Below are positions 7,834-16,431 of a stretch of 41,810 nucleotides of DNA, in pieces. The notes under the pieces are model-generated. The model saw only the letters and a list, made by a program, of their open reading frames with translations. It did no database searches and had not been told where the DNA came from. Numbering within the stretch: position 1 is the first letter of the stretch; the number at the start of each line of letters is the position of its first letter. The stretch lies in contig CAYJFB010000018.1 of the NCBI GenBank assembly GCA_964369685.1, positions 1 through 41,810 of the forward strand. Reading direction: 5' to 3'. The stretch comes from Avidesulfovibrio sp964369685. Lineage in GTDB: Bacteria; Desulfobacterota; Desulfovibrionia; Desulfovibrionales; Desulfovibrionaceae. Both the position numbers and the translations under genes were made by a program.

Positions 7834-8067
7834 ATGTCTGTTTCAGAACAAATCAAAAATATCATTGTCGATCAATTGGGCGTTTCTGCCGATGAAGTCA
7901 AACCCGAAGCCTCTTTTGTTGAAGATCTCGGTGCCGATTCTCTCGATCTTACCGAACTGATTATGGCTATGGAAGAAGCCTTTGACGTTGAAATCGCTGA
8001 TGAAGACGCACAAAAAATCCTTAAAGTACAAGACGCCATCACCTATGTGGAAAAATTGTCTGCATAG
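7834..8067 (+). CDS. acpP: Acyl carrier protein
   Basis: A 77-residue acidic carrier protein. The phosphopantetheine attachment site is Ser36 in EDLGADSLDLTEL. ATG 7834 is fixed by CTTGGAGGATACC just upstream. It carries the growing acyl chain for FabH, FabG, FabF and PlsX encoded around it. A 400-base gap with two hairpins follows, which fits a gene that needs much higher expression than its neighbours. Confidence 0.98.
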   Translation: MSVSEQIKNIIVDQLGVSADEVKPEASFVEDLGADSLDLTELIMAMEEAFDVEIADEDAQKILKVQDAITYVEKLSA

Positions 8068-8121
8068 TCTTGTATACACGCCAACGGAAGCTTTGAGACT
8101 CATCACGATGAGCTGAAAGCT

Positions 8122-8163
8122 CTTAAAAACCTTTTTTGCCTTTTTCGGCGTGAGGTTTTTAGG
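8122..8163 (+). other. Hairpin in the acpP-fabF gap
   Basis: An 11-base imperfect inverted repeat (8122-8132 with 8153-8163, one mismatch) built around AAAAACCT / AGGTTTTT lies 55 bases after the acpP stop. It is followed at 8189-8228 by a terminator-like hairpin. It may protect or process the acpP mRNA 3' end; no function is proven. The rest of the 400-base acpP-fabF gap contains no gene. Confidence 0.5.
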
Positions 8164-8188
8164 GACAACAGCGTGACAAAGAGCTTCA

Positions 8189-8228
8189 AGGCGTCCAAAT
8201 GGCTTGTGTCATGAAGACGCCTTTTTTT
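8189..8228 (+). terminator. Probable intrinsic terminator after acpP
   Basis: AGGCGTC (8189-8195) pairs with GACGCCT (8216-8222) and a run of seven T follows. The 20-base loop is long for a terminator, so confidence is moderate. A second small hairpin, CCGTTCTT / AAGAACGG, lies at 8261-8281 without a T-run. Confidence 0.6.
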
Positions 8229-8467
8229 ATTGTATCAATCTGTTGTGTTTACGCTCAACACCGTTCTTTTTTGAAGAACGGTTGTATGCTTTTTATCACA
8301 CCATTATAACATGGATAAACAGACGCAACAACAACACGCATTGTATATAAAAACAACGTGTGCCGAATGAGTTGTCGCTGTTTCTGTGGCAAAACAAGTC
8401 CTTTGCCGTGCGCAACGGCCTTGTCACACAATGACTTTAACACGCTTATGTTTTGAGGATATGAACG

Positions 8468-9718
8468 ATGACCCGCAAACGTGTTGTTATAACAGGACTT
8501 TCTGCATTGACTCCCCTCGGCAATTCGCTTTCTGCCGCATGGGATAACCTTCTGGACGGTAAATCGGGTATCGCACCCATCACCCTTTTTGATGCTACAG
8601 GTTTTGACAGCACCATCGCAGGAGAATTGAAAGGCTTTAAGACCGAAGATTTCGGTATTTCAAGCAAACAAGCCCGTCGTATGGATCGCTTTGTGCAAAT
8701 TGGGACTGCAGCGGGAATCGACGTGGTCAAACATTCTGGCTTGGTCATCAATGATGACAATGCCGATCGTGTGGCTGTGATCATGGGTGTCGGTTTGGGC
8801 GGTTTGGATACGATTGAAGTGTTTCACAGTAAACTCGTGAACGCAGGCCCCGGCCGTGTTTCTCCGTTTATGATTCCCATGTTGATATCTAATATGGCTC
8901 CCGGACAAATTTCGATTTTCACCGGCGCCAGAGGCGGCAACATGGTTTTGACCAGTGCTTGCGCGTCTGCCACCCATGCCATCGGGACAGCCTACACCGA
9001 TTTGGCCTTGGGGCGCTACGACGCCGTGATCACAGGCGGTGTTGAATCCACCATCACGCCCATGGGTATTTCAGGTTTTACCGCATTAAAAGCCTTGTGC
9101 ATGTCGCACAACCATGATCCCGAACACGCCTCTTGTCCGTTCAATGCCACCCGCAGCGGTTTTGTCATGGGCGAAGGTGCAGGCTTTATGATGCTCGAAA
9201 CGCTCGAACACGCCCAACAACGCGGCGCAACCATCTACGGCGAAGTCATCGGTTATGGCGCCTCCGCCGACGCCCACCACATGACCGCACCGCGCGAAGA
9301 CGGTATGGGTATGGCTGCCGCCATGCGCCGTGCCCTCGAAGACGCCGACGTTCGTCCCGAAGAGGTGACGCACATCAACGCCCACGGCACATCAACACCC
9401 CTCAATGACCTCGGTGAAACAAAAGCCATTAAACACGTTTTCGGCGAACACGCATACAATATCGCCATCTCTGCCAATAAATCGCAAATAGGACATCTCC
9501 TGGGTGCGGCAGGCGGTGTTGAAGGGGTCTTTTCCGTCATGGCCTTGCATACCGGTATCGTCCCGGGAACAATCAATCTGACCGAGCCTGACCCCGAATG
9601 CGATCTCAACTATATGGCTGAAGGTCCAAAACAACTCAATCCACAATACGCACTTTCCAATTCCTTTGGTTTTGGAGGAACAAACGCCAGTTTGCTCTTT
9701 AAAAAATATGTCTTATAA
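8468..9718 (+). CDS. fabF: 3-oxoacyl-ACP synthase II
   Basis: FabF extends acyl-ACP with malonyl-ACP. The 416-residue protein has Cys165 in TSACASATHAIG, His in INAHGTSTPLND (about 306) and His in KSQIGHLLGAAGG (about 343), the Cys-His-His set of KAS I/II enzymes. The start MTRKRVVITGLSALTPLG is typical. ATG 8468 follows TTTGAGGATATGAACG. KAS II is preferred over KAS I because it stands next to acpP and no other elongating KAS is nearby; sequence alone does not separate them here. Confidence 0.95.
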   Translation: MTRKRVVITGLSALTPLGNSLSAAWDNLLDGKSGIAPITLFDATGFDSTIAGELKGFKTEDFGISSKQARRMDRFVQIGTAAGIDVVKHSGLVINDDNADRVAVIMGVGLGGLDTIEVFHSKLVNAGPGRVSPFMIPMLISNMAPGQISIFTGARGGNMVLTSACASATHAIGTAYTDLALGRYDAVITGGVESTITPMGISGFTALKALCMSHNHDPEHASCPFNATRSGFVMGEGAGFMMLETLEHAQQRGATIYGEVIGYGASADAHHMTAPREDGMGMAAAMRRALEDADVRPEEVTHINAHGTSTPLNDLGETKAIKHVFGEHAYNIAISANKSQIGHLLGAAGGVEGVFSVMALHTGIVPGTINLTEPDPECDLNYMAEGPKQLNPQYALSNSFGFGGTNASLLFKKYVL

Positions 9719-9870
9719 TGTATGATTGTCTTTGGGGATATCTTTGGGGCGTACGCCAACACGATAACCCCAAGCACAATGTTTTTCGATAGTTCATCGG
9801 TATTGGACAGTTCGGAGATGTTTTAACTCAATAATACAAACACAAGATTGCGTGTTTTCGGAGAATGACC

Positions 9871-11127
9871 ATGCACCATACGTTACTTGAAGATCCTGCC
9901 ATAGCCAACGCCATTGCGCTTGAAAGCGCCAGACAAATGAGTAAATTGGAACTGATTGCTTCTGAAAACTTTGTTTCGCCTGTCGTGCGTGAAGTTATGG
10001 GTTCTGTCCTGACACACAAATATGCCGAAGGTTATCCGGGAAAACGCTATTATGGCGGTTGTGAATTTGTCGATATCGCAGAAGATTTAGCCATAGAACG
10101 CGCAAAAACGTTGTTTGGTTGCAGCTATATCAATGTGCAACCCCACGCCGGCAGCCAAGCGAACATGGCGAGCTATTTTGCCCTGCTCAAACCCGGTGAT
10201 ACCGTGTTGGGTATGGATCTGTCACACGGCGGACACTTGACACACGGCAGCCCCGTGAACTTTTCGGGACGCCTTTTTAATATCGTGTCCTACGGCGTGG
10301 AACGTGAAACAGGCTATGTCAATTATGAAGAAGTCGCCAAACTCGCTCGTCAACATCGCCCTGCCATGATCCTTGCCGGTGCAAGCGCGTATTCTCGCCA
10401 ACTGGATTTTGCCAAGTTTCGTGCCATTGCCGACGAAGTTGGCGCCAAATTGATGGTCGATATGGCTCATATTGCAGGCTTGGTTGCAACAGGTCTGCAC
10501 CCCACCCCCATCGGTCACGCCCATGTGAGCACCACAACCACACACAAAACCTTGCGCGGTCCTCGTGGAGGCATGATTCTTGCAGAGAACATTGGCGAAA
10601 ACGGTGAAGAATTGGGCAAAAATTTGAACAGCCAAATTTTCCCCGGAATTCAAGGCGGTCCGTTGATGCATGTGATCGCCGCCAAAGCTGTGGCTTTTGG
10701 TGAGGCTTTGCGTCCACAATTTAAGGTGTATCAAGAACAAACACTGAAAAACGCCAAAGTCTTGGCAGAAAATCTGACCGCCGCAGGCTTTGAACTGGTT
10801 TCCGGCGGCACAGACAACCACTTGCTGCTGATTGACCTGAGCAATAAAAATATTACAGGTAAAGAAGCGGAACACGCCCTCGATGAAGCAGGCATCACCG
10901 TCAACAAAAATACGGTGCCCTTTGAAACACGCTCACCATTCGTGACATCAGGTATTCGTATGGGAACCCCTGCTCTGACCACTCGCGGCTTTAAAGAAAA
11001 AGATATGGTGAAAGTGGCTGAATGGATCGATGCCGCCGTCAAAGCCGCAGGCAATGACGCACAGCTGACAGCCATTCGCAACGACGTCGAAGCGTATGCT
11101 CGTCAATTCGCGCTGTTTACTTGGTAA
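9871..11127 (+). CDS. glyA: Serine hydroxymethyltransferase
   Basis: GlyA interconverts serine and glycine with tetrahydrofolate, supplying one-carbon units. The PLP-binding lysine is in TTTTHKTLRGPRGG (about residue 228), and LELIASENFVS and YPGKRYYGG are family marks. Of two in-frame ATGs, 9871 is preferred because the CGGAGA site (9859-9864) is seven bases upstream; 9865 would lie directly against it. Length is 418, normal for bacteria. It lies between fabF and the dCMP deaminase gene, linking glycine, folate and thymidylate supply. Confidence 0.97.
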   Translation: MHHTLLEDPAIANAIALESARQMSKLELIASENFVSPVVREVMGSVLTHKYAEGYPGKRYYGGCEFVDIAEDLAIERAKTLFGCSYINVQPHAGSQANMASYFALLKPGDTVLGMDLSHGGHLTHGSPVNFSGRLFNIVSYGVERETGYVNYEEVAKLARQHRPAMILAGASAYSRQLDFAKFRAIADEVGAKLMVDMAHIAGLVATGLHPTPIGHAHVSTTTTHKTLRGPRGGMILAENIGENGEELGKNLNSQIFPGIQGGPLMHVIAAKAVAFGEALRPQFKVYQEQTLKNAKVLAENLTAAGFELVSGGTDNHLLLIDLSNKNITGKEAEHALDEAGITVNKNTVPFETRSPFVTSGIRMGTPALTTRGFKEKDMVKVAEWIDAAVKAAGNDAQLTAIRNDVEAYARQFALFTW

Positions 11128-11131
11128 ATTG

Positions 11132-11174
11132 TTTTTTTCGGGGGGGGGCGAATCCCCCTCCCGAAAAAAAAAAA
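11132..11174. repeat. T-run/G-run/C-run/A-run inverted repeat between glyA and the dCMP deaminase gene
   Basis: TTTTTTTC, nine G, CGAAT, CCCCC, T, CCC and a G followed by 11 A form a near-complete inverted repeat. It resembles the first module of the larger hairpin elements elsewhere in the window, including the doubled C-run. It starts four bases after the glyA stop, and its A-run flows into the AGGAGG ribosome-binding site of the next gene. Confidence 0.65.
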
Positions 11175-11186
11175 GGAGGCGCTCGT

Positions 11187-11642
11187 ATGTCGCGTATGGA
11201 TTGGTCGGAATATTTTATGAAAATAGCGGATGTTGTTGCCGAGCGATCCACATGTTTGCGTCGTCGAGTCGGTGCTGTTGCGGTTCGGGATCAACGAATT
11301 CTTGCCACGGGTTACAACGGTGTGCCTGCGGGTGTCATGCATTGCAAAGAGGCAGGCTGTTTGCGTGAATTGTTGGGCGTGCCGTCGGGTGAAAGACACG
11401 AGTTGTGTCGTGCGGTTCATGCCGAACAAAATGTTATTGTGCAGGCTGCCACGTATGGCATCGCATTGCAGGGAGCAGAAATCTATTGTACAACGTTGCC
11501 TTGTCTCATTTGTGCAAAATTGTTGATCAGTTGCGGTATAAAAACCATTTGGTACAAGACAGGCTATGCCGATGATCTCACTGTGGGCTTGTTTAAAGAG
11601 GCCGGCGTGATCTGCACCCAGTTGCCTTGCCTAGGTATATAA
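11187..11642 (+). CDS. Deoxycytidylate (dCMP) deaminase family protein
   Basis: A 151-residue zinc deaminase of the cytidine/deoxycytidylate family. HAE at residues 78-80 supplies the zinc His and catalytic Glu, and PCLIC (Cys106 and Cys109) the zinc cysteines. An extra loop of His/Cys residues (GVMHCKEAGC, ERHELC) is typical of dCMP deaminases (ComEB-like) and may bind a second zinc. The likely reaction is dCMP to dUMP for thymidylate synthesis, which suits its place next to glyA. ATG 11187 is preceded by AGGAGG with seven bases of spacing. A tRNA or guanine deaminase is less likely from the pattern PC..C with this loop. Confidence 0.88.
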   Translation: MSRMDWSEYFMKIADVVAERSTCLRRRVGAVAVRDQRILATGYNGVPAGVMHCKEAGCLRELLGVPSGERHELCRAVHAEQNVIVQAATYGIALQGAEIYCTTLPCLICAKLLISCGIKTIWYKTGYADDLTVGLFKEAGVICTQLPCLGI

Positions 11643-11750
11643 AAAATTGTAAACATGATACAAACGTTCCTCTTTTTTTGAAGAGACAGTCCCTTTTGGG
11701 GATATAAAAAACGTTTGAACGTTTTGAGCTTTTTGGGGTAGGCAAAAGAT

Positions 11751-12896
11751 ATGAGTAATGAATGTTTTGATCCGTTTATGCGTGAGGCGTTGGAATTAGC
11801 GGAACGGGGACGTTGGCATACGGCACCGAATCCCACAGTCGGTGCTGTGTTGGTGCGTGACGGGCACGTTGTTGCACGCGGCTGGCACGAACGCTACGGC
11901 AGCGCACACGCCGAAGTGCGATGTCTGCAAGACGCGGTCGCAAACGGTATTGATCCCGCCACATGTACTCTGGTCGTGACGCTCGAACCCTGCCACCATC
12001 ACGGCAAAACCCCTCCTTGTACCGAAGCGATTTTAAAAACAGGCATCCGTCATGTGGTGCTCGGCACGCTTGACCCCACAACAGAAGCCGGCGGCGGAGC
12101 GGCTTTTTTGCGTAGTCAGGGCATTCGTGTCGATACGGGCGTTGAAGAACAGGCCTGTCGAGACGCCATTGCCGACTTTCTTGTCTGGCAGCAAACAGAA
12201 CGTCCTTACGTCATATTAAAACTCGCAAGCACGCTGGACGGACGGATCGCCGCACGCAGCGGACATCCACAATGGATTTCTTGCGCGGCAACCTTGCGTC
12301 ATGTGCATGAATTGCGTTGCGGAATCGGTTTTGCAGGCGGTGCAGTCATGGTCGGCAGCAATACGCTCACAGCCGATAATCCCCGACTCAGCGCGCGTTT
12401 ACATGACGACGCTTTGGCAGAAAGACAACCGTTGGCGGTTGTGTTGGCATCGCGTTTACCGATGTCTGACAACTTGCATCTGACCTCCGAACGGGTTCGG
12501 GAAACTGTGTACTTCACCACCGCGTCAGGTGCGGCAACACCACGAGCGGCTGTTTTGCGTGAACGCGGTGCGTCTGTGATTGGCCTCGATGACTGGAAAT
12601 CACCGACAGGAAAAGATATTTCGACAGCGTTGCGTTGGCTGCGTACCGAAAAACAATGCCGTTATGTGTTGTGCGAAGGTGGCGGTAAATTGGGTTTATC
12701 GCTTTTGGAAGCGGGCTTTGTTGACGAATTGCGTTTACATTTTTCTCCTTTGGTGCTTGGCGATGCCGAAGCGCGTGCGCTCTTTTCGGGGCGCAGTCCT
12801 TTGGGTTTGGAAGAAGCGTTGCGCTTAAGACTGGTCAATACGCGACTGTGCGGTGAAGATTGCTTGTTGACCTTACGTCCGCTTTCTATACAATAA
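11751..12896 (+). CDS. ribD: Bifunctional riboflavin deaminase/reductase RibD
   Basis: RibD deaminates the pyrimidine made by GTP cyclohydrolase II and then reduces its ribosyl side chain. Residues 1-145 form the deaminase: HAE at 53-55, PCHHHGKTPPC with Cys81 and Cys90 as zinc ligands. Residues about 150-378 form the reductase (PYVILKLASTLDGRIA, then CEGGGKLGLSLLEAG). Length 381 is typical. The 108 bases upstream show no FMN riboswitch. It is the first gene of a ribD-ribE-ribBA-ribH run. Confidence 0.96.
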   Translation: MSNECFDPFMREALELAERGRWHTAPNPTVGAVLVRDGHVVARGWHERYGSAHAEVRCLQDAVANGIDPATCTLVVTLEPCHHHGKTPPCTEAILKTGIRHVVLGTLDPTTEAGGGAAFLRSQGIRVDTGVEEQACRDAIADFLVWQQTERPYVILKLASTLDGRIAARSGHPQWISCAATLRHVHELRCGIGFAGGAVMVGSNTLTADNPRLSARLHDDALAERQPLAVVLASRLPMSDNLHLTSERVRETVYFTTASGAATPRAAVLRERGASVIGLDDWKSPTGKDISTALRWLRTEKQCRYVLCEGGGKLGLSLLEAGFVDELRLHFSPLVLGDAEARALFSGRSPLGLEEALRLRLVNTRLCGEDCLLTLRPLSIQ

Positions 12897-12938
12897 TACA
12901 ACGCATTTTGAAACGTCACGACGCATAAAGGATACCAC

Positions 12939-13592
12939 ATGTTCACAGGCCTGATCCAAGGACAAGGAACGATTGAAGCATTGGATTTTGTGTCTGATCA
13001 ATGTCGCTTGCGGATCAAGGCGTTGTATGCGCTTGATTGCATCGTTATCGGTGAGTCGATCGCGGTCAACGGAACGTGCCTTACGGTTGAACGATTTCAT
13101 GGCACAACGTTTGAGGTCTATGCCTCAAAAGAAACCTTGACATGCACGACACTCGGCGAACGCCGTTGCGGTGATTGCGTCAATTTGGAACGCGCGCTGG
13201 CTCTCGGTGATCGGTTGGGCGGACATATTGTCAGCGGACATGTGGATTGCGTGGCGCAGGTGGTGCAAACAGAAATGCGTGGTGAGTCGCGATTGATTGT
13301 GTTGTCTTTTCCCGAACGCTTTGCTCCCGAGGTGGTCAACAAAGGGTCTGTGACGCTTGATGGGATCAGTTTGACGATCAACAGCTGTACGGCAAACACG
13401 TTGTCTGTCAATGTCATTCCCGAAACATGGCGTGTGACCACGGCTTCTGCGTGGCATGTCGGTGCCAATGTGAATATGGAAACAGATATTTTAGGAAAGT
13501 ATGTCCGTCGCAATCTGATGCCGCACACGGATCATACGTCACCATCAAGCCTTGTAGACATGAATTTTCTTCGTGAACACGGTTTTTTGTAA
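12939..13592 (+). CDS. ribE: Riboflavin synthase, alpha subunit
   Basis: Catalyses the dismutation of two dimethylribityllumazine molecules to riboflavin. Two lumazine-binding repeats are visible: residues 1-95 starting MFTGLIQGQGTIEAL with SIAVNGTCLTV, and residues about 98-195 with GHIVSGHVDC and SVTLDGISLTIN. Length 217 is normal. ATG 12939 is 42 bases after the ribD stop and is preceded by AAAGGATACC. The gene is called ribE or ribC depending on the organism. Confidence 0.96.
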   Translation: MFTGLIQGQGTIEALDFVSDQCRLRIKALYALDCIVIGESIAVNGTCLTVERFHGTTFEVYASKETLTCTTLGERRCGDCVNLERALALGDRLGGHIVSGHVDCVAQVVQTEMRGESRLIVLSFPERFAPEVVNKGSVTLDGISLTINSCTANTLSVNVIPETWRVTTASAWHVGANVNMETDILGKYVRRNLMPHTDHTSPSSLVDMNFLREHGFL

Positions 13593-13628
13593 ACATGTTT
13601 GATATACAGAGAACTGTTTGATCTTTTA

Positions 13629-13684
13629 TTGAAGTGCCGTTGTACCGAACGTTGTATTTTTGTTGAAGTGCCGTTGTACTGAAC
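13629..13684 (+). repeat. Short tandem duplication between ribE and ribBA
   Basis: Two 22-base copies starting TTGAAGTGCCGTTGTAC lie at 13629-13650 and 13663-13684, differing at one base, with a 34-base period. They lie in the 273-base ribE-ribBA gap, which also holds a small hairpin (CCGATGT / ACATCGG at 13790-13806) 60 bases before ribBA. No gene and no FMN riboswitch pattern is seen in the gap. Confidence 0.7.
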
Positions 13685-13865
13685 ACACATGATATGTTTT
13701 AGTCTTCAGCGTTTTATGGTATCGACAAAAAGTTTAATGCCTATTTTATTCGATATGTTGTCGAATATATTTATGTAGAGTCTGTGATACCGATGTTTGA
13801 CATCGGCCTATTCATTGAAAAAGTATAGCAGAACACGTTTCAGGTTGCGTGGATCGGGGGAACAG

Positions 13866-15083
13866 ATGGCTGTTTGCACTGTTGAAGAAGCCGTTGAGGA
13901 AATACGTCTGGGACGAATGCTGATTCTTGTTGACGATGAGGATCGCGAAAATGAAGGCGATATTGTGGTGGCTGCCGAGCATATCACTGCGGAACACATC
14001 AATTTTATGGCCAAACACGCTCGCGGTTTGATTTGTTTGCCCTTGAGCCCCGATTTGACGGATCAATTGGAGCTTTCTTTGATGGCACGGCGCAACGGTT
14101 CGCGCTTTGGAACAAATTTTACGGTCTCTATTGAAGCCCGCGAAGGTGTGACCACGGGCATTTCCGCTGCCGATCGCGCACACACCATTTTGACGGCTGT
14201 TGCCGACAACGCCAAACCCGATGACTTGGTCACGCCCGGCCATATTTTTCCTCTTCGCGCTCAAGCAGGGGGCGTGCTGACGCGCGCGGGACAGACCGAA
14301 GGCGGTGTGGATCTGGCGCAACTGGCAGGTTTGAAAGGGGCGGCGGTGATTTGTGAAATCATGCGTGATGACGGCACCATGGCCAGAATGCCCGATCTGG
14401 AAATCTTCGCCAAAGAACACAAACTGAAAATTGTGACGGTTCGTGATTTGATTCGCTATCGTATGCGCCACGGTCAAACGGCGGTGCGTTGCATTGCCGA
14501 GGCCGATTTGCCGACACGCTACGGACATTTTCGTGTGCGCGCCTACGAAAATGAAGTCACTGAAGACACACACTTGGCGATTGTCAAAGGTGATCCGTCT
14601 GTCGGCGGCGGTGCCGAGCCTGTGCTTGTTCGCGTCCACAGCGAATGCTTGACGGGGGATGCCTTGGGTTCGTTGCGTTGCGACTGCGGCGGTCAGTTGG
14701 GTGCGGCGTTGACACAGATTGAACAAGAAGGTCGGGGCGTGTTGTTGTATATGCGTCAAGAAGGTCGGGGCATCGGCCTTGCCAACAAGATTCGTGCATA
14801 CAACTTACAAGACGACGGCGCGGATACGGTTGAAGCCAATCAACGTTTGGGTTTTCAAGCCGATTTACGTGACTACGGCATCGGTGCACAAATGCTTGTG
14901 GATTTGGGCATTTCTCGGATGCGAATCATGACCAATAATCCGCGCAAAATCATCGGTCTTGAAGGATACGGTATTGAGGTGACGGAACGTGTGCCCATTG
15001 AGATGCAGTGTGGTTCCGATAACCATGACTATTTGTTGACAAAACAAGAAAAATTGGGACACATGTTGCACATCCCTTCCTAA
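13866..15083 (+). CDS. ribBA: Bifunctional DHBP synthase / GTP cyclohydrolase II
   Basis: Supplies both precursors of riboflavin: 3,4-dihydroxybutanone 4-phosphate from ribulose-5-phosphate and the pyrimidine from GTP. Residues 1-200 are RibB, with the acidic site DDEDRENEGDIVVAAE. Residues about 205-405 are RibA, with the zinc region HSECLTGDALGSLRCDCGGQ and the GTP-site segment LYMRQEGRGIGL. ATG 13866 is chosen because of the G-rich site GATCGGGGGAAC just upstream; reading back to 13797 needs a weak TTG. Both catalytic halves look intact. Confidence 0.96.
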   Translation: MAVCTVEEAVEEIRLGRMLILVDDEDRENEGDIVVAAEHITAEHINFMAKHARGLICLPLSPDLTDQLELSLMARRNGSRFGTNFTVSIEAREGVTTGISAADRAHTILTAVADNAKPDDLVTPGHIFPLRAQAGGVLTRAGQTEGGVDLAQLAGLKGAAVICEIMRDDGTMARMPDLEIFAKEHKLKIVTVRDLIRYRMRHGQTAVRCIAEADLPTRYGHFRVRAYENEVTEDTHLAIVKGDPSVGGGAEPVLVRVHSECLTGDALGSLRCDCGGQLGAALTQIEQEGRGVLLYMRQEGRGIGLANKIRAYNLQDDGADTVEANQRLGFQADLRDYGIGAQMLVDLGISRMRIMTNNPRKIIGLEGYGIEVTERVPIEMQCGSDNHDYLLTKQEKLGHMLHIPS

Positions 15084-15130
15084 TATTTTGAATATGTTGA
15101 ATTTTTTATATTTTATTTGGAGTTGTTACC

Positions 15131-15616
15131 ATGCTTGATCTCAAGACCGTTGAAGGACATTTTGACGCCAAGAAAATTCGTTTTGCCATTTTGGCAACAC
15201 GGTTTAACGATTTCATTGTTGATCGTTTGATTGGCGGTGCGGTGGATTACTTGGTTCGCCACGGAGCCGATAAAAAGAACATTACGTTGATTCGGATTCC
15301 CGGTGCGTTTGAGATGCCTGTGGTTTGTCAGAAGCTTGCCCAATCGGGTGAGTATGACGGTATCTTGGCACTTGGCGCTGTTATTCGTGGTGGCACACCG
15401 CATTTTGATTATGTTGCCGGTGAGGCGACAAAAGGCTTGGCACAGGTTTCTTTAGCCAGTGGTGTGCCTGTCGGTTTTGGTTTACTGACCACGGACAACA
15501 TTGAACAAGCTATTGAACGTGCCGGCACAAAAGCAGGCAACAAGGGTGTTGAAGCGGCAGCCGCCTTGCTTGAAACGGTGCAAGTGATGCGTCAATTGGA
15601 CGCAAACTCGAAATAG
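15131..15616 (+). CDS. ribH: 6,7-dimethyl-8-ribityllumazine synthase
   Basis: Condenses the RibA/RibD pyrimidine with the RibB butanone phosphate. The 161-residue protein shows ATRFNDFIVD near the start, IPGAFEMP in the middle, ALGAVIRGGTPHFDYV with the catalytic His, and GFGLLTTDNIEQA. ATG 15131 follows TTTGGAGTTGTTACC. It completes the riboflavin run and lies 48 bases after ribBA. Confidence 0.97.
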   Translation: MLDLKTVEGHFDAKKIRFAILATRFNDFIVDRLIGGAVDYLVRHGADKKNITLIRIPGAFEMPVVCQKLAQSGEYDGILALGAVIRGGTPHFDYVAGEATKGLAQVSLASGVPVGFGLLTTDNIEQAIERAGTKAGNKGVEAAAALLETVQVMRQLDANSK

Positions 15617-15817
15617 ATCATCAAGTGTTCCAATGAATTGGTCTTGAGATCGATTGTTTCATCGTTTTTTTCATAGTGTTTTTTTTGGGGACTATTGGAG
15701 CCTTTGGGGCACGGTGTCGCGTGTGATTGTTCATGGCGCCTCGTGCTTTAAGGGCTTATGTATTCTTGGATAGTGTCGACATTTTTTTGTTGAGGCTGTC
15801 TAAAAGAGAGGAGTTTC

Positions 15818-16270
15818 ATGAGTAAGCCCACATCACGCAGCGGAGCCCGCGCTCGGGCGTTTCAAGTTCTTTACAGTTTACAGTTTACGCCTGTGGAAAC
15901 GCTTGATGAACTTCGCGAAGTGTTCAAGCGCATTCCCGACCCCACAGACGCCGACATTGAGGGCACGGTGACAGGAAATACCCATATGCCACATGGTTTT
16001 TCTTGGAATTTGGTTGAGGGGGTATGGAGTCGTGAAGCGGAATTGGACGCAGCCATCACACAATTTTCGCACAATTGGCGTCTTGAGCGGCTTGGAAAAG
16101 TGGAGCTGACGATTTTACGGCTTGCCTTTTATGAACTGGCGCATGAAACAGAAATTCCACAAGGTGCTGTGTTAAATGAGGCATCAACACTTGCTGCACG
16201 TTTTGCGACACCGCAATCACGGCAATTTATCAACGGTATTTTGGAAAACGCCGTACAGCAGAAAAAATAA
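15818..16270 (+). CDS. nusB: Transcription antitermination protein NusB
   Basis: NusB binds boxA RNA with ribosomal protein S10 in rRNA antitermination. The 150-residue protein has the family start SGARARAFQVLYSLQF and the C-terminal helices LTILRLAFYELAHETEIPQGAVLNEASTLAARF. ATG 15818 is preceded by AGAGAGGAGTTTC. Its place directly after ribH is very common. The 201 bases between ribH and nusB show only weak hairpins. Confidence 0.96.
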   Translation: MSKPTSRSGARARAFQVLYSLQFTPVETLDELREVFKRIPDPTDADIEGTVTGNTHMPHGFSWNLVEGVWSREAELDAAITQFSHNWRLERLGKVELTILRLAFYELAHETEIPQGAVLNEASTLAARFATPQSRQFINGILENAVQQKK

Positions 16271-16321
16271 ATCGGCACACACGGCGGTAACAGCGGTGTC
16301 TGTTGACGTATGTATTTTGTT

Positions 16322-16354
16322 GCTCGCCGTGTTGTTTGTCGGCGAGTGTGTTTT
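16322..16354 (+). terminator. Possible terminator after nusB
   Basis: CTCGCCG (16323-16329) pairs with CGGCGAG (16340-16346), followed by TGTGTTTTA. The T-run is short, so termination may be partial. It would end the long fab-rib-nusB run before hemL. Confidence 0.5.
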
Positions 16355-16431
16355 ATGACAGTGTGGTGTTGTGTGTTGGCGGGTGTTTTCCGTGCAATGC
16401 GTGTTCAACGAAGAAAGAGAAGGAATGGTTC

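Noticed and set aside
9719..9870. Glycine riboswitch or other known riboswitch before glyA
   Set aside because: No recognisable conserved core; the gap holds only a short leader.
11643..11750. FMN riboswitch before ribD or ribBA
   Set aside because: Neither the 108 bases before ribD nor the 273 bases before ribBA contain the conserved RFN segments.
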